From AV40 sp963817335 (GTDB lineage Bacteria; Verrucomicrobiota; Verrucomicrobiia; Chthoniobacterales; UBA10450), in contig CAWFNX010000001.1 in assembly GCA_963817335.1 (NCBI GenBank), forward strand, positions 620,001-684,000: 64,000 nucleotides of DNA. The letters run 5' to 3'. Under the pieces are notes generated by a model that worked only from the letters and a program-made list of their open reading frames with translations, did not search any database and was not told where the DNA came from. Below are positions 1-7,358 of the stretch, in pieces; position 1 is the stretch's first letter; every line of letters begins with the position of its first letter. Made by a program: the position numbers and the translations under genes.

Positions 1-13
1 GGCAGGCAAAGGC

Positions 14-592
14 CTACCTGACGGGTGAGGCTTTTCGCAGCGATAATCGGTAAATTGGCGCCCCGGCGTCGACAAACCGGCGCCCGAATTTTGTGGAAGG
101 AAGATCTGCCGCCGGCGCGACTGTCTCGAATCCGCGATAATTTTCCGCGGTTTTCAGAATGAGACTAAAATAATCGGGTTGGTCGGTCGCGATTTGAAAA
201 ATGCCGTTCGCACTCAGGGCGCAGTAAATGGCGTCGAGAAAATCGGCAGTAACGATACGTCGTCGATGATGACGCCGTTTTGGCCAGGGATCGGGAAACA
301 ACAGATAAAAGGTTTCAACCGACGCTTTCGGCAGCAAATAGCGGACGGCGTAGGCGCTTTCCACTTTGACGATGCGGACATTTTCGAGATCCGCTGATTT
401 GCGACACGCTTTGGCTACGCGGCCCTCCAATTTTTCGGTTCCAAGAAAATTTCTTTGGGGATGCCTCCGTGCGAGTTCGCATAATAAATCCCCTCCGCCA
501 CATCCCAGATCAACTTGTAGAGGCGCCTCGCGTCCGAAAATGGCGAGGAGATCGAGTGGGGCGAAATAGGTTTCCGGGACTAGCTCAACCAC
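14..592 (-). CDS. trmB: tRNA (guanine-N7)-methyltransferase TrmB
   Basis: This class I SAM-dependent enzyme methylates N7 of G46 in tRNA. A glycine-rich SAM loop (VDLGCGGGD) lies near residue 28, an acidic GTEKLEGR motif follows, and the family signature LLFPDPWPKRRHHRRR lies near residue 98. The later segment FLDAIYCALSANGIFQIATD also fits TrmB. At 192 residues it is somewhat shorter than the E. coli enzyme, mainly at the N-terminus. It is transcribed toward the window edge, so its downstream neighbours are not visible. The assignment is confident; only the exact start is uncertain. Confidence 0.93.
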   Translation of the reverse strand: MVELVPETYFAPLDLLAIFGREAPLQVDLGCGGGDLLCELARRHPQRNFLGTEKLEGRVAKACRKSADLENVRIVKVESAYAVRYLLPKASVETFYLLFPDPWPKRRHHRRRIVTADFLDAIYCALSANGIFQIATDQPDYFSLILKTAENYRGFETVAPAADLPSTKFGRRFVDAGAPIYRLSLRKASPVR

Positions 593-658
593 AGAGAAAA
601 ATGACAGCCGTTGCGAGGCAATTCAACCTCGCAATGGCAAACTGATTAGCGAAGAACG

Positions 659-792
659 TTAAGCGGCGGCTTCTTTCGGCGCTCCGAAACCAATCGCGAG
701 CATCGCCACTGCAAGGACCACTTGGAGCCGGGTGTCCGCTGGATTGTCTCCAGGAAGACAATACCAAAAAGCATTCCGAGTGTTTTAGCCAT
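659..792 (-). pseudogene. possible small membrane peptide gene, interrupted by a frameshift
   Basis: An ATG at 792 has a good AGGAG ribosome-binding site and opens a hydrophobic start, MAKTLGMLFGIVFL. Its own frame then degrades into a basic, unconvincing tail. Another frame over the same bases reads LQVVLAVAMLAIGFGAPKEA and ends at a stop at 659-661, which looks like a membrane helix. A one-base change near the T run early in the gene would join the two. I do not recognise a family. It may be a broken or mis-sequenced small membrane protein, or chance. Confidence 0.2.
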
Positions 793-909
793 TAGGGATC
801 TCCTATTGGGTTGAGAAGGGTACGCGAATGGCAGGGGTAATTTGGGGGGCAAGAAAAAATGGCACTTATTCGGAACAGTTTGGCCGGAGTGCTGTCTAAC
901 GTCGACAGT

Positions 910-1515
910 ATGAAGTTCTTTCATCTGGTGTTCGCTCTTACTCTTGGCCTTGGAATCGATCTTTTGATCGGTCAAACTTCGCCCGCGACGACCAAGACGG
1001 CCGTGTTCGCGGGCGGGTGTTTTTGGTGTATCCAACCCGCGTTCGATAAAGCCCCGGGCGTGATCAAGACCACGGTGGGTTATTGCGGAGGAACCGAACC
1101 GAATCCGACGTATGAATTGGTTGGCTCGGAAAGAACGAAATACCGCGAGTCAATTGAGATTGTTTACGATCCCGCGAAAATTTCTTATGACCAATTGCTC
1201 GACATTTATTGGAAGCAGATCGATCCGACACAGGCCGATGGACAGTTTACCGATACCGGGCCCAGCTACCGCGCCGCAATTTTTTACGGAAGCGAGGACG
1301 AGAAGAAAATCGCTGAGATGTCCAAACAAAAACTTTCCAGCTCCGGAAAATTCAAAAAGTCCGTCGTGACCGAAATCTTACCGGCGATGAAATTTTGGCC
1401 GGCGGAGGATTATCACCAGAAATATTATCAGCAGAATCCGGAGCATTTCGAAGCGTTCGAGCACGGGTCGGGGCGGACGTCATTTCAAAAGAAAAACTGG
1501 TCGGACAAGCAATGA
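910..1515 (+). CDS. msrA: peptide-methionine (S)-S-oxide reductase MsrA, exported form
   Basis: MsrA reduces methionine-S-sulfoxide in oxidised proteins. The catalytic motif is GCFWC (AVFAGGCFWC), where many family members have GCFWG, so a second cysteine lies three residues after the catalytic one. VGYCGGTEPNPTYE and PAEDYHQKYYQQNP are family-typical. Starting at the ATG at 910 gives an N-terminal hydrophobic signal (MKFFHLVFALTLGLGIDLL), which suggests action in the periplasm or envelope. An in-frame ATG at 859 would add 17 residues before the signal and is less likely. The gene is monocistronic, and the gene downstream points toward it. Confidence 0.93.
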   Translation: MKFFHLVFALTLGLGIDLLIGQTSPATTKTAVFAGGCFWCIQPAFDKAPGVIKTTVGYCGGTEPNPTYELVGSERTKYRESIEIVYDPAKISYDQLLDIYWKQIDPTQADGQFTDTGPSYRAAIFYGSEDEKKIAEMSKQKLSSSGKFKKSVVTEILPAMKFWPAEDYHQKYYQQNPEHFEAFEHGSGRTSFQKKNWSDKQ

Positions 1516-1517
1516 GT

Positions 1518-1679
1518 TCAGCGTTTGCGGCTACGCCGTTTTCGCACTCTTCCAACCCAGCGCCGTAATTCAGCGAGGGGCAGGAAATTGATTATCCGGT
1601 CGGCTGGGATTTTCGCCTTCAACGCGGCGGCGAGACCGAGTTCAAAATCGATGGCGCTGCGGGTTTGAGTCGCCCGCAG
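1518..1679 (-). other. coding-like continuation beyond the TAA of the neighbouring gene
   Basis: Immediately after the TAA that closes the minus-strand gene at 1680-2129, the same reading frame stays open for 53 further codons. It reads LRATQTRSAIDFELGLAAAL and ends in a very basic stretch before TGA at 1518-1520. The composition (alternating acidic, basic and aliphatic residues forming amphipathic helices) looks like real coding sequence rather than noise. It has no start of its own. It is most simply the C-terminal part of the upstream gene cut off by a nonsense change or a sequencing error. Confidence 0.4.
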
Positions 1680-2129
1680 TTAGAACTTCGCGAGCTGAAC
1701 CTTCTGCGATTCCACGAACTCGGCTCGATCTACCGAAAGATTTTCGTTGAGCACTTTTCCGAGTTCCTGGGCGAGGACGATCGCAATCGCGCGGGCATCT
1801 TGAGTGTAGACCGGAATCGGAAACGAACCGGCATTGCGGTCGTAACCGTAAATGGTGCCGTCGGTTTCCCAGACGCAGTAAGCGTGACCGGCGGGGTGGT
1901 TATTGTAACGAACGAGCAGAATTTTCGCCCAAAAGTTAGAATCGAGAGCGTGCTGGGTTTTGATTGCGGCCAGGTAATTGCAGGCGGAAACGACACAGCC
2001 ATTGAGGACAACGAGCTCATCTTCCTTTGGGGCAACAAGGACGGTCTGTTGGGGGCGGCAACTAAGGGCGACGCAGGCGAAGAGGAGGGCGCAATGGTAA
2101 GTGATCTTGGCGAGAGACGGGAAATTCAT
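1680..2129 (-). CDS. secreted Cys/His protein, possibly transglutaminase/papain-like; probably interrupted
   Basis: The product has an N-terminal signal with a lipobox-like Cys (LLFACVALSC). NGCVVSACNYLAAIK then supplies a candidate nucleophile Cys, HAYCVWETDGTIYGYD a candidate His, and YDRNAG a candidate Asp. This Cys-His-Asp order is seen in transglutaminase/papain-type folds. No specific family was recognised, so the enzyme class is inference. The 149-residue frame ends at TAA, but coding-like sequence continues in the same frame down to 1518, so the intact protein may have been about 202 residues. A plausible promoter lies about 40 bp upstream. Confidence 0.6.
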   Translation of the reverse strand: MNFPSLAKITYHCALLFACVALSCRPQQTVLVAPKEDELVVLNGCVVSACNYLAAIKTQHALDSNFWAKILLVRYNNHPAGHAYCVWETDGTIYGYDRNAGSFPIPVYTQDARAIAIVLAQELGKVLNENLSVDRAEFVESQKVQLAKF

Positions 2130-2169
2130 GAAAGATGGGAGCGGACTGGCAGTTATTGTTGTTATAGTT

Positions 2170-2198
2170 TTTATAGAACACCACCCATCGAATGTGAA
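2170..2198 (-). promoter_or_regulatory. candidate sigma70-type promoter for the secreted Cys/His gene
   Basis: On the minus strand TTCACA (2198-2193) and TATAAA (2175-2170) are separated by exactly 17 bp, about 40 bp before the ATG at 2129. Both hexamers are close to the housekeeping consensus, and the local sequence is AT-rich. This is a pattern match only. Confidence 0.4.
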
Positions 2199-2934
2199 GC
2201 TTTATTTTGCGCCGATGCAAGAAAATTACGCGCCGGGAGGGTAGGTCAGATAGGCATCCTGCGCCCACCGACGGGAAGCTGTTTAGCCACCGATCATTAG
2301 ATGCTTTTTCACGAATGCGCGGCCCGAATGCGACTTCAAGTATCTCTGTAGTTCGGGGGCAGGCTTCCGGTCTGGCAAGGCGATGTATGTCTTGATGATC
2401 CACAGCCTCCGTTTTGGCGTGTGTCAGACGGACCCTTCGTTGTGCCGTTTTAGGTGTTCACGCAGATCATCAGCTGCATCAGTTGTCCAGTGTAGGTGAC
2501 TCAAAAAACAATTGATTTCGCCAACATACTTCGCGAGAACGATTCAGAGAAATCCCCTCGAGGCAACTGTGGTGAAAATTCTGGGGAATGATTTTTTGAG
2601 CACAGGCACCAGTTATCCAATGCCGCTGTTCCATAGGATAAAATCCTATAATTATGCAGTATTTCGCTCGACAAGGTCTAGTGACTTGATACGACTCTCC
2701 TCGATTACGTTACCTGACATTTCAACGCATCTTCGGCTGGGCTGAAAATGCCCATGGGGCTGCACCTTCGCTGAGACGCCGCTTAACGCGATCTTCAGAT
2801 CCAACTGGAGCGACGAGTCAGTCTGAAGTGAGGCCGCTGTTCAAAAGCGCTTCGTGAGGATTGTTCCCGGTTCCGCTTGGGGCGGTTAAACCAATTCAAC
2901 AATCCACCCTTCAACAAAATTGAAAGCAAAAGAT
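2199..2934. other. intergenic stretch without a recognisable gene
   Basis: About 730 bp separate the promoter of the minus-strand Cys/His gene from the plus-strand repeat protein. Short open frames exist on both strands, but none shows a ribosome-binding site, a recognisable motif or sensible amino-acid composition. The part from about 2480 to 2740 is visibly richer in A and T than the flanks. No tRNA, terminator hairpin or riboswitch was seen. It presumably contains the leader of the repeat protein and may hold a decayed gene. Confidence 0.5.
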
Positions 2935-4065
2935 ATGACAACTCTCCACTCAAGAAAATCAATCGGCCGGTCACCTTTACGTTTCCTTCTAGTCGCGTTC
3001 GCGCTCGCCTGCTTGGCACTTTCGCCAACGGCGCAAGCCCAGCTGATCCCGCCACCTGACGGAGGCTATCCCGGCAACAACACCGCTGAGGGCACTGACG
3101 CGCTCTTCAGCCTCACAACCGGTACTGGCAACACAGCCACTGGTTTTGACGCGCTCTATAGCAACACAACTGGCGGCAACAACACGGCCATCGGTTTTAA
3201 TGCGCTCTTAAACAACACTTCCGGCGGCAGCAACACGGCCAACGGTGTTGGTGCGCTCCTTAACAACACCACCGGCGGCGGCAACACGGCCAACGGTTTT
3301 CAAGCGCTCATTGACAACACAACCGGCGGCGAGAACACGGCCGACGGTCTTCATGCGCTCGTTCGAAACACAACCGGCAGCTTCAATACGGCCAACGGTG
3401 TTGAAGCGCTCTTTAGCAACACAACCGGCAGCGAAAACACGGCCAACGGTGTTGATGCGCTCTTTAGCAACACAACCGGCATAGAAAACACGGCCAACGG
3501 TGTTACTGCGCTCGCCAGCAACACAACCGGCGGCCAGAACACGGCCAACGGTGCTAATGCGCTCTCTAACAACACAACCGGCAGCCACAACACGGCCAAC
3601 GGTCTTAGTGCGCTCATCAGCAACACAACCGGCGGCAACAACACTGCCAACGGTTTTACAGCGCTCTTTCACAACACCACCGGGAGTGGCAATATCGCCT
3701 TGGGCCTTAACGCCGGCCGGAATCTCACTACAGGCGATAACAATATCGATATCGGCAACGCTGGTGTTGCTGGCGAGGCTAGGACGATCCGGATCGGCGA
3801 CCAAACCGTGCACAGCGCAACGTTCATCGCCGGCATAAACGGCGTGGACAAGAGTAATGGCCAATCGGTCTTCATCGACTCTGCCGGCCAGCTCGGCACT
3901 GGCAACGTAAACAGTCTGCTTTGGCCGAAGGGCAGCATTCTGGAAATGCAACCTGGCTCAACGCCTCCAGCCGGATTCACTAAGATCGGAACCGAACAAG
4001 CGAAATTTTACGACTTATCCGGTCACCCCAGCCAGGTGAGTTGGGATGTTTACCAAAAGAACTGA
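2935..4065 (+). CDS. secreted 17-residue-repeat protein (YadA-head-like) with tail-collar-like end
   Basis: A signal peptide (FLLVAFALACLALS, with AQA before the cleavage point) is followed by thirteen 17-residue repeats of the type NTANGxxALxxNTTGxx from about residue 49 to 269. A linker (RTIRIGDQTVHSATFIAGI) follows, and the C-terminal segment KGSILEMQPGSTPPAGFTKI resembles the end of verrucomicrobial tail-fibre/S74-like surface proteins, but without an intramolecular chaperone domain. Such NTAxG repeats resemble the beta-roll head of trimeric autotransporter adhesins. A surface or extracellular structural role is inferred. I chose the ATG at 2935; a TTG at 2920 would add five residues. Confidence 0.75.
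   Translation: MTTLHSRKSIGRSPLRFLLVAFALACLALSPTAQAQLIPPPDGGYPGNNTAEGTDALFSLTTGTGNTATGFDALYSNTTGGNNTAIGFNALLNNTSGGSNTANGVGALLNNTTGGGNTANGFQALIDNTTGGENTADGLHALVRNTTGSFNTANGVEALFSNTTGSENTANGVDALFSNTTGIENTANGVTALASNTTGGQNTANGANALSNNTTGSHNTANGLSALISNTTGGNNTANGFTALFHNTTGSGNIALGLNAGRNLTTGDNNIDIGNAGVAGEARTIRIGDQTVHSATFIAGINGVDKSNGQSVFIDSAGQLGTGNVNSLLWPKGSILEMQPGSTPPAGFTKIGTEQAKFYDLSGHPSQVSWDVYQKN
3079..3741 (+). repeat. 13 tandem 51-bp units inside the repeat protein
   Basis: Thirteen consecutive 51-bp units each encode 17 residues with conserved N-T-A at positions 1-3, G at 5, A-L at 8-9 and N-T-T-G at 12-15. The middle units are most alike and the outer ones more diverged. The DNA identity between units would let copy number change by slippage or unequal recombination. 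The antisense strand is also open across the array because of the repeat periodicity, but that frame is a by-product. Confidence 0.9.
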
Positions 4066-4351
4066 CAACAGTATTTGAATGACTGTCCGGCTTTAATTGA
4101 AGAAAGTCTGCAGCGCGACTCGACGCCATCGCTCAATAAACCCCAACATTTCCGCGCGGCCGGTTACTCCACCTTTAACGCAAACAGCGTCTTGGGTGTA
4201 AAGGCGACCGACGACAACAAGGGCGACTGCGCTTACTACAATTCCGATCACGGGGGCATGCCAGAACACTTCAAAAGAGGAGTCCGAAGCTAAAGAACAT
4301 GAAACGTCTCGTTGCCAGTTCGAGTAATCTGGCACGCATTTAGATCGGGAT

Positions 4352-4705
4352 TGGAGGCGAGGGGAGTTGAACCCCTGTCCTCGTCGCTATCCACGCAAAC
4401 ATCTACATGTGTATCCGGCGCTTAATTTAAGGAGGCGACGTTGCACCGGCGCACTGCCGTCTCCCGAGTGTCCGCGAAGTTCCTTCACCGTCCGGCGCGG
4501 TCACTCCGCCGTCCGATTAGCCTGCTGTCCACGTTTGGCGCCGTAGCAGGCGTCCAGCTCCAAACGTCACGGTCAATTAAGCCGCGAGAGCGAGATCTTG
4601 GTGATCTGCGTTTATTTGTTTTGGTCCGGATTTTAACGAGGCCAACGAACCATCCTCGACATGCCGCCTGCGCTTCCAACGATGAGTCGAAACCAGTGCG
4701 CCCCC
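4352..4705 (-). ncRNA. ssrA: tmRNA (ssrA), tag ADHQDLALAA
   Basis: tmRNA rescues stalled ribosomes and tags the incomplete protein for proteolysis. The 5' end GGGGGCG (4705-4699) pairs with the 3' end CGCCTCC (4359-4353). The D-arm-like sequence CTGGTTTCGACTC follows the 5' strand, and the T arm GGTTCAACTCCCC lies near the 3' end. GTTGGCCTCGTTAAAA precedes the tag region as in other tmRNAs. Reading from the GCA resume codon gives ADHQDLALAA then TAA, the expected length and ending for a ClpXP-type tag. The terminal CCA is not encoded. It is a one-piece tmRNA of about 354 nt. Confidence 0.95.
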
Positions 4706-4713
4706 GTCTGGGA

Positions 4714-4742
4714 AAGATACTGTCCGGCAGCATCCTGCGCAA
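4714..4742 (-). promoter_or_regulatory. candidate ssrA promoter
   Basis: On the minus strand TTGCGC (4742-4737) and TATCTT (4719-4714) are spaced 17 bp apart. The -10 box ends 8 bp before the mature 5' G of tmRNA. Position and spacing fit a sigma70-type promoter for this constitutively needed RNA. It is a pattern match only. Confidence 0.5.
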
Positions 4743-4814
4743 ATTGTCGCTGGAAAGATCGAGCGTTGAAACCCAAGTTTGCTCTAACCTCTACCCCGTT
4801 GGTAGGTAAGGTGG

Positions 4815-5888
4815 ATGCAAACTGTAATTGATAATCTGCCAATCAGCCGCGCGAGCAGGCTTCTTGGAAGAACGCGTCCCGGAGTGCTGACATTTGGACG
4901 CGGAACAATGGCCGGCGTGTCGTTGATTTTGATCTGCATTATCGGCTATATCGATTTCAGGACGGGTTACGAACGTTCCCTGTCGCTGTTTTATTTGATC
5001 CCGATCTCCATCGGGACCTGGTTTGTTGGCCTGTTTTTTGGATTGGCCATCGCCACCTTGAGCGTGGTGGTGTGGGTGGTCTCGGATTTGGCTGCGGGTA
5101 TTCCGGCCGTAAGAATTTGGAATGCGGCGATGGCGCTCGCCTCTTACTTCGCGTTTACGATCGTTCTTTACAAATTATGCACCCTGCTGCGCGAACTTGA
5201 TCAACGCGTGCGTGATCGCACCCTGGCATTGAAACGGGAAATGGCGGAGCGGGAACGCCTCGACCAGGAAATCGCCGAGATCGCGGATCGGGAACGCCGG
5301 CGGCTGGGGCAAAGTTTGCATGATAGCGTTGGCCAACATTTGACTGGGACCGCGCTGGCCGCGCAGGTGTTGCGGGAAAAATTGGCGAACCGTTCGGCAA
5401 GCGAAGTGCCTGACGCCGACAAGGTAGTCCGTTATTTGGAAGAAGGGATTGATCTCACGCGAAACCTGGCGCGTGGATTTTTTTCGCCCGAATTGGAAGC
5501 GGACGGATTAAGTGTCGCTTTGCAGGGGCTGGCGGCGAATGTGAGCGAGCGATTCGGAGTGACCTGTACCTTTAGAGGTAATGAGGCCGTGCCGGTGCGC
5601 GACTCCACTACGGCTACCCAGCTTTATCATATCGCCCAGGAAGCGACGACGAACGCGGTGAAACACGCGCATCCCAGCAAGATCGATATTGAACTGGCTC
5701 GCAAGGGTCAGCGACTCACTCTGGCGGTCACCGACGATGGGACGGGTTTTCCCGAAAAATTGCCGGAACCTCCGGGCCTGGGCCTGCGACTCATGGCCCA
5801 CGGCGCAGCTTTAATCGGGGGAAAATTTTCTGTTCAGCGTAACCGCAACGGCGGAACAGTAGTCATATGTAAATTGAGTGCGGATTAA
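4815..5888 (+). CDS. membrane sensor histidine kinase, NarX/LytS-like HisKA_3 type
   Basis: Four predicted membrane helices occupy about residues 33-120. A charged coiled-coil linker (RELDQRVRDRTLALKREMAE) leads into a HisKA_3 dimerisation helix with the phospho-acceptor His169 in GQSLHDSVGQHL. The HATPase domain shows the N box in EATTNAVKHAH, the G1 box DDGTGF and the G2 box GLGLRLM. There is no separate periplasmic sensor domain, so the signal is probably sensed within the membrane. It lies 10 bp upstream of a NarL-type regulator, its presumed partner. The signal and targets are unknown. Confidence 0.9.
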   Translation: MQTVIDNLPISRASRLLGRTRPGVLTFGRGTMAGVSLILICIIGYIDFRTGYERSLSLFYLIPISIGTWFVGLFFGLAIATLSVVVWVVSDLAAGIPAVRIWNAAMALASYFAFTIVLYKLCTLLRELDQRVRDRTLALKREMAERERLDQEIAEIADRERRRLGQSLHDSVGQHLTGTALAAQVLREKLANRSASEVPDADKVVRYLEEGIDLTRNLARGFFSPELEADGLSVALQGLAANVSERFGVTCTFRGNEAVPVRDSTTATQLYHIAQEATTNAVKHAHPSKIDIELARKGQRLTLAVTDDGTGFPEKLPEPPGLGLRLMAHGAALIGGKFSVQRNRNGGTVVICKLSAD

Positions 5889-5898
5889 ACCTCTTAAA

Positions 5899-6579
5899 AT
5901 GAAACCAAAAAGTCAGAACGGCGTCGCCCGAAACCACCAGGTCTTTATCGTGGACGATCATCCACTCGTTCGCGAAGGACTTGGCAACCTCATCAATCAA
6001 CAGACCGACCTGAAGGTTTGCGGAGAAGCCGAAGATTCCGCGAGCGCGATCTCCGGGATCCAGGCAAACCAGCCCGATGTCGTGCTGGTGGACATTTCCC
6101 TGAAGAACGAGTCGGGGCTCGAGCTGGTCAAAACCTTAAAGAACCAGTTTCCAGAACTGGCCATCATTGTCATCTCGATGCATGAGGAAGCGCTTTATGC
6201 CGAGCGCGCATTGCATGCGGGGGCTCGCGGTTACGTGATGAAACGCGAAACGACGAAAAACGTTCTCACCGCTATTCGTCGAGTCCTTGAAGGGGATGTC
6301 TACGTTGGCGATCGGGTGGTTAATTCCATGGCCAAGCGGATGAGCTCGCGCAAAACCGCTGCGGCGGAACCGGTTGAGCGTCTCAGCGATCGCGAACTCG
6401 AAATATTCAGACTGCTCGGTCAAGGCCGGACGCCGTCCCAGATTGCGGAGGATTTGCGCCTGAGTCTGAAGACCGTTCAAGCGTACTGCGCGCGGGCCAA
6501 AGAAAAATTTGGCGTTACCTCGCTGACTGAGTTACTGCGGGCCGCGATCCGTTGGGAAGACGCGATGCACGTTAAATGA
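5899..6579 (+). CDS. NarL/FixJ-family response regulator
   Basis: The N-terminal receiver has the acidic pair D19-D20 (FIVDDHPLVREGL) and the phosphorylation site D65 in VVLVDIS. Conserved S/T and K positions follow in VISMHEEA and VMKRET. The C-terminal LuxR-type helix-turn-helix reads LSDRELEIFRLLGQGRTPSQ and continues into the recognition helix LKTVQAYCARAKEKFG. It is co-transcribed with the kinase 10 bp upstream, so phosphorylation by that kinase is inferred. I used the ATG at 5899; an upstream GTG at 5878 overlaps the kinase and has no better ribosome-binding site. Its regulon is unknown. Confidence 0.92.
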   Translation: MKPKSQNGVARNHQVFIVDDHPLVREGLGNLINQQTDLKVCGEAEDSASAISGIQANQPDVVLVDISLKNESGLELVKTLKNQFPELAIIVISMHEEALYAERALHAGARGYVMKRETTKNVLTAIRRVLEGDVYVGDRVVNSMAKRMSSRKTAAAEPVERLSDRELEIFRLLGQGRTPSQIAEDLRLSLKTVQAYCARAKEKFGVTSLTELLRAAIRWEDAMHVK

Positions 6580-6615
6580 TCGTCGATTCAAACGGATGCT
6601 TGCCCTGCCTTAGCT

Positions 6616-7350
6616 TTACTCGAGGCGGGTCGATCTAACCCGGGCCGGTCGAATGCTTGCGGCAGCGGCGGCGAGCTTCCCAGTCGCAGTTCGCAGCTGG
6701 CAGAAGTTGGCCAATTGCTCGAGCATCGCCGGCGGATTGGCCTGAAGCTCTTCAAATTGCAGCCGTCGATAATTTGGCGAATTCGACATCCTTTCGCCCG
6801 CACTCAAATAAGTTTCAACCAGCTCCCGGCAATAATTAAGATCTCCGAGGTTCGGAATCGGCGGGTCTCCGGCCGCTTCAAATTTCAATTCCCGTTCACG
6901 AATACTTTCGGCAGCCGCCAGCGGCTCCCTGATCACATGCAGCAGCCGCGCGTCCGGAAAGATTTCGAGCCACGCCCGGGCGAATAAAGTGGTGCGCGGC
7001 TCCTTCCATCCCCAAGGCGCTCCGAATTTCAACCGCAAGCGTCGGCAGATTCCGTTCGGATCGTTTCGATATCCAAAGATTCGGCCGAAGTGCGCCTTGA
7101 TGTTCGAACGAAGATATTCCACGCAATCGCGGTGGCCGCCGGACGTTTGCATGTGTTGCAGGAATGGTTTCGGGTTGTGCCAGGCCGCCCCGGTTCGCAG
7201 CAGATAGTCTTCATGCAGTTGTTGCAACGCCTTGGATTCGCGATGGCTGTCCAGGCGCTGGCCGATTTGCAGGCCAACAATCTCGAGGGCGCGCGCGGTT
7301 GCGCTGGTTCCTGAACGATGTGCCCCGATGATGAGGACGGGCGGGTTCAT
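6616..7350 (-). CDS. sulfotransferase-family protein
   Basis: The N-terminus VLIIGAHRSGTSATARALE contains the 5'-phosphosulfate-binding loop typical of PAPS-dependent sulfotransferases. A second motif, ARLLHVIREPLAAAESIRER, matches the 3'-phosphate-binding strand and helix (R-x-P-x-x-x-x-x-S). The rest fits a single-domain enzyme of 244 residues. It starts 8 bp after the end of the glycosyltransferase-sulfotransferase fusion, so the two form an operon and probably modify the same glycan or lipid. The acceptor cannot be told from the sequence. Confidence 0.82.
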   Translation of the reverse strand: MNPPVLIIGAHRSGTSATARALEIVGLQIGQRLDSHRESKALQQLHEDYLLRTGAAWHNPKPFLQHMQTSGGHRDCVEYLRSNIKAHFGRIFGYRNDPNGICRRLRLKFGAPWGWKEPRTTLFARAWLEIFPDARLLHVIREPLAAAESIRERELKFEAAGDPPIPNLGDLNYCRELVETYLSAGERMSNSPNYRRLQFEELQANPPAMLEQLANFCQLRTATGKLAAAAASIRPARVRSTRLE

Positions 7351-7358
7351 TCAAACGT

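Noticed and set aside
2512..2745. 77-codon plus-strand frame in the AT-richer intergenic part
   Set aside because: No ribosome-binding site and no similarity to any family I know; not enough to call a gene.
3208..3951. Long open frame on the minus strand opposite the 51-bp repeats
   Set aside because: It is kept open by the codon periodicity of the repeat array on the plus strand; its translated repeats (GRVxAAGCVxxER) have no signal, ribosome-binding site or family.
4075..4293. 72-codon plus-strand frame after the repeat protein
   Set aside because: No recognisable motif, poor start context, and composition not protein-like. The 286-bp region before tmRNA otherwise shows nothing.
4441..4842. 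Open frames of 69-122 codons on both strands around 4.4-4.8 kb
   Set aside because: They overlap the tmRNA gene, whose stems and tag codons explain the sequence.
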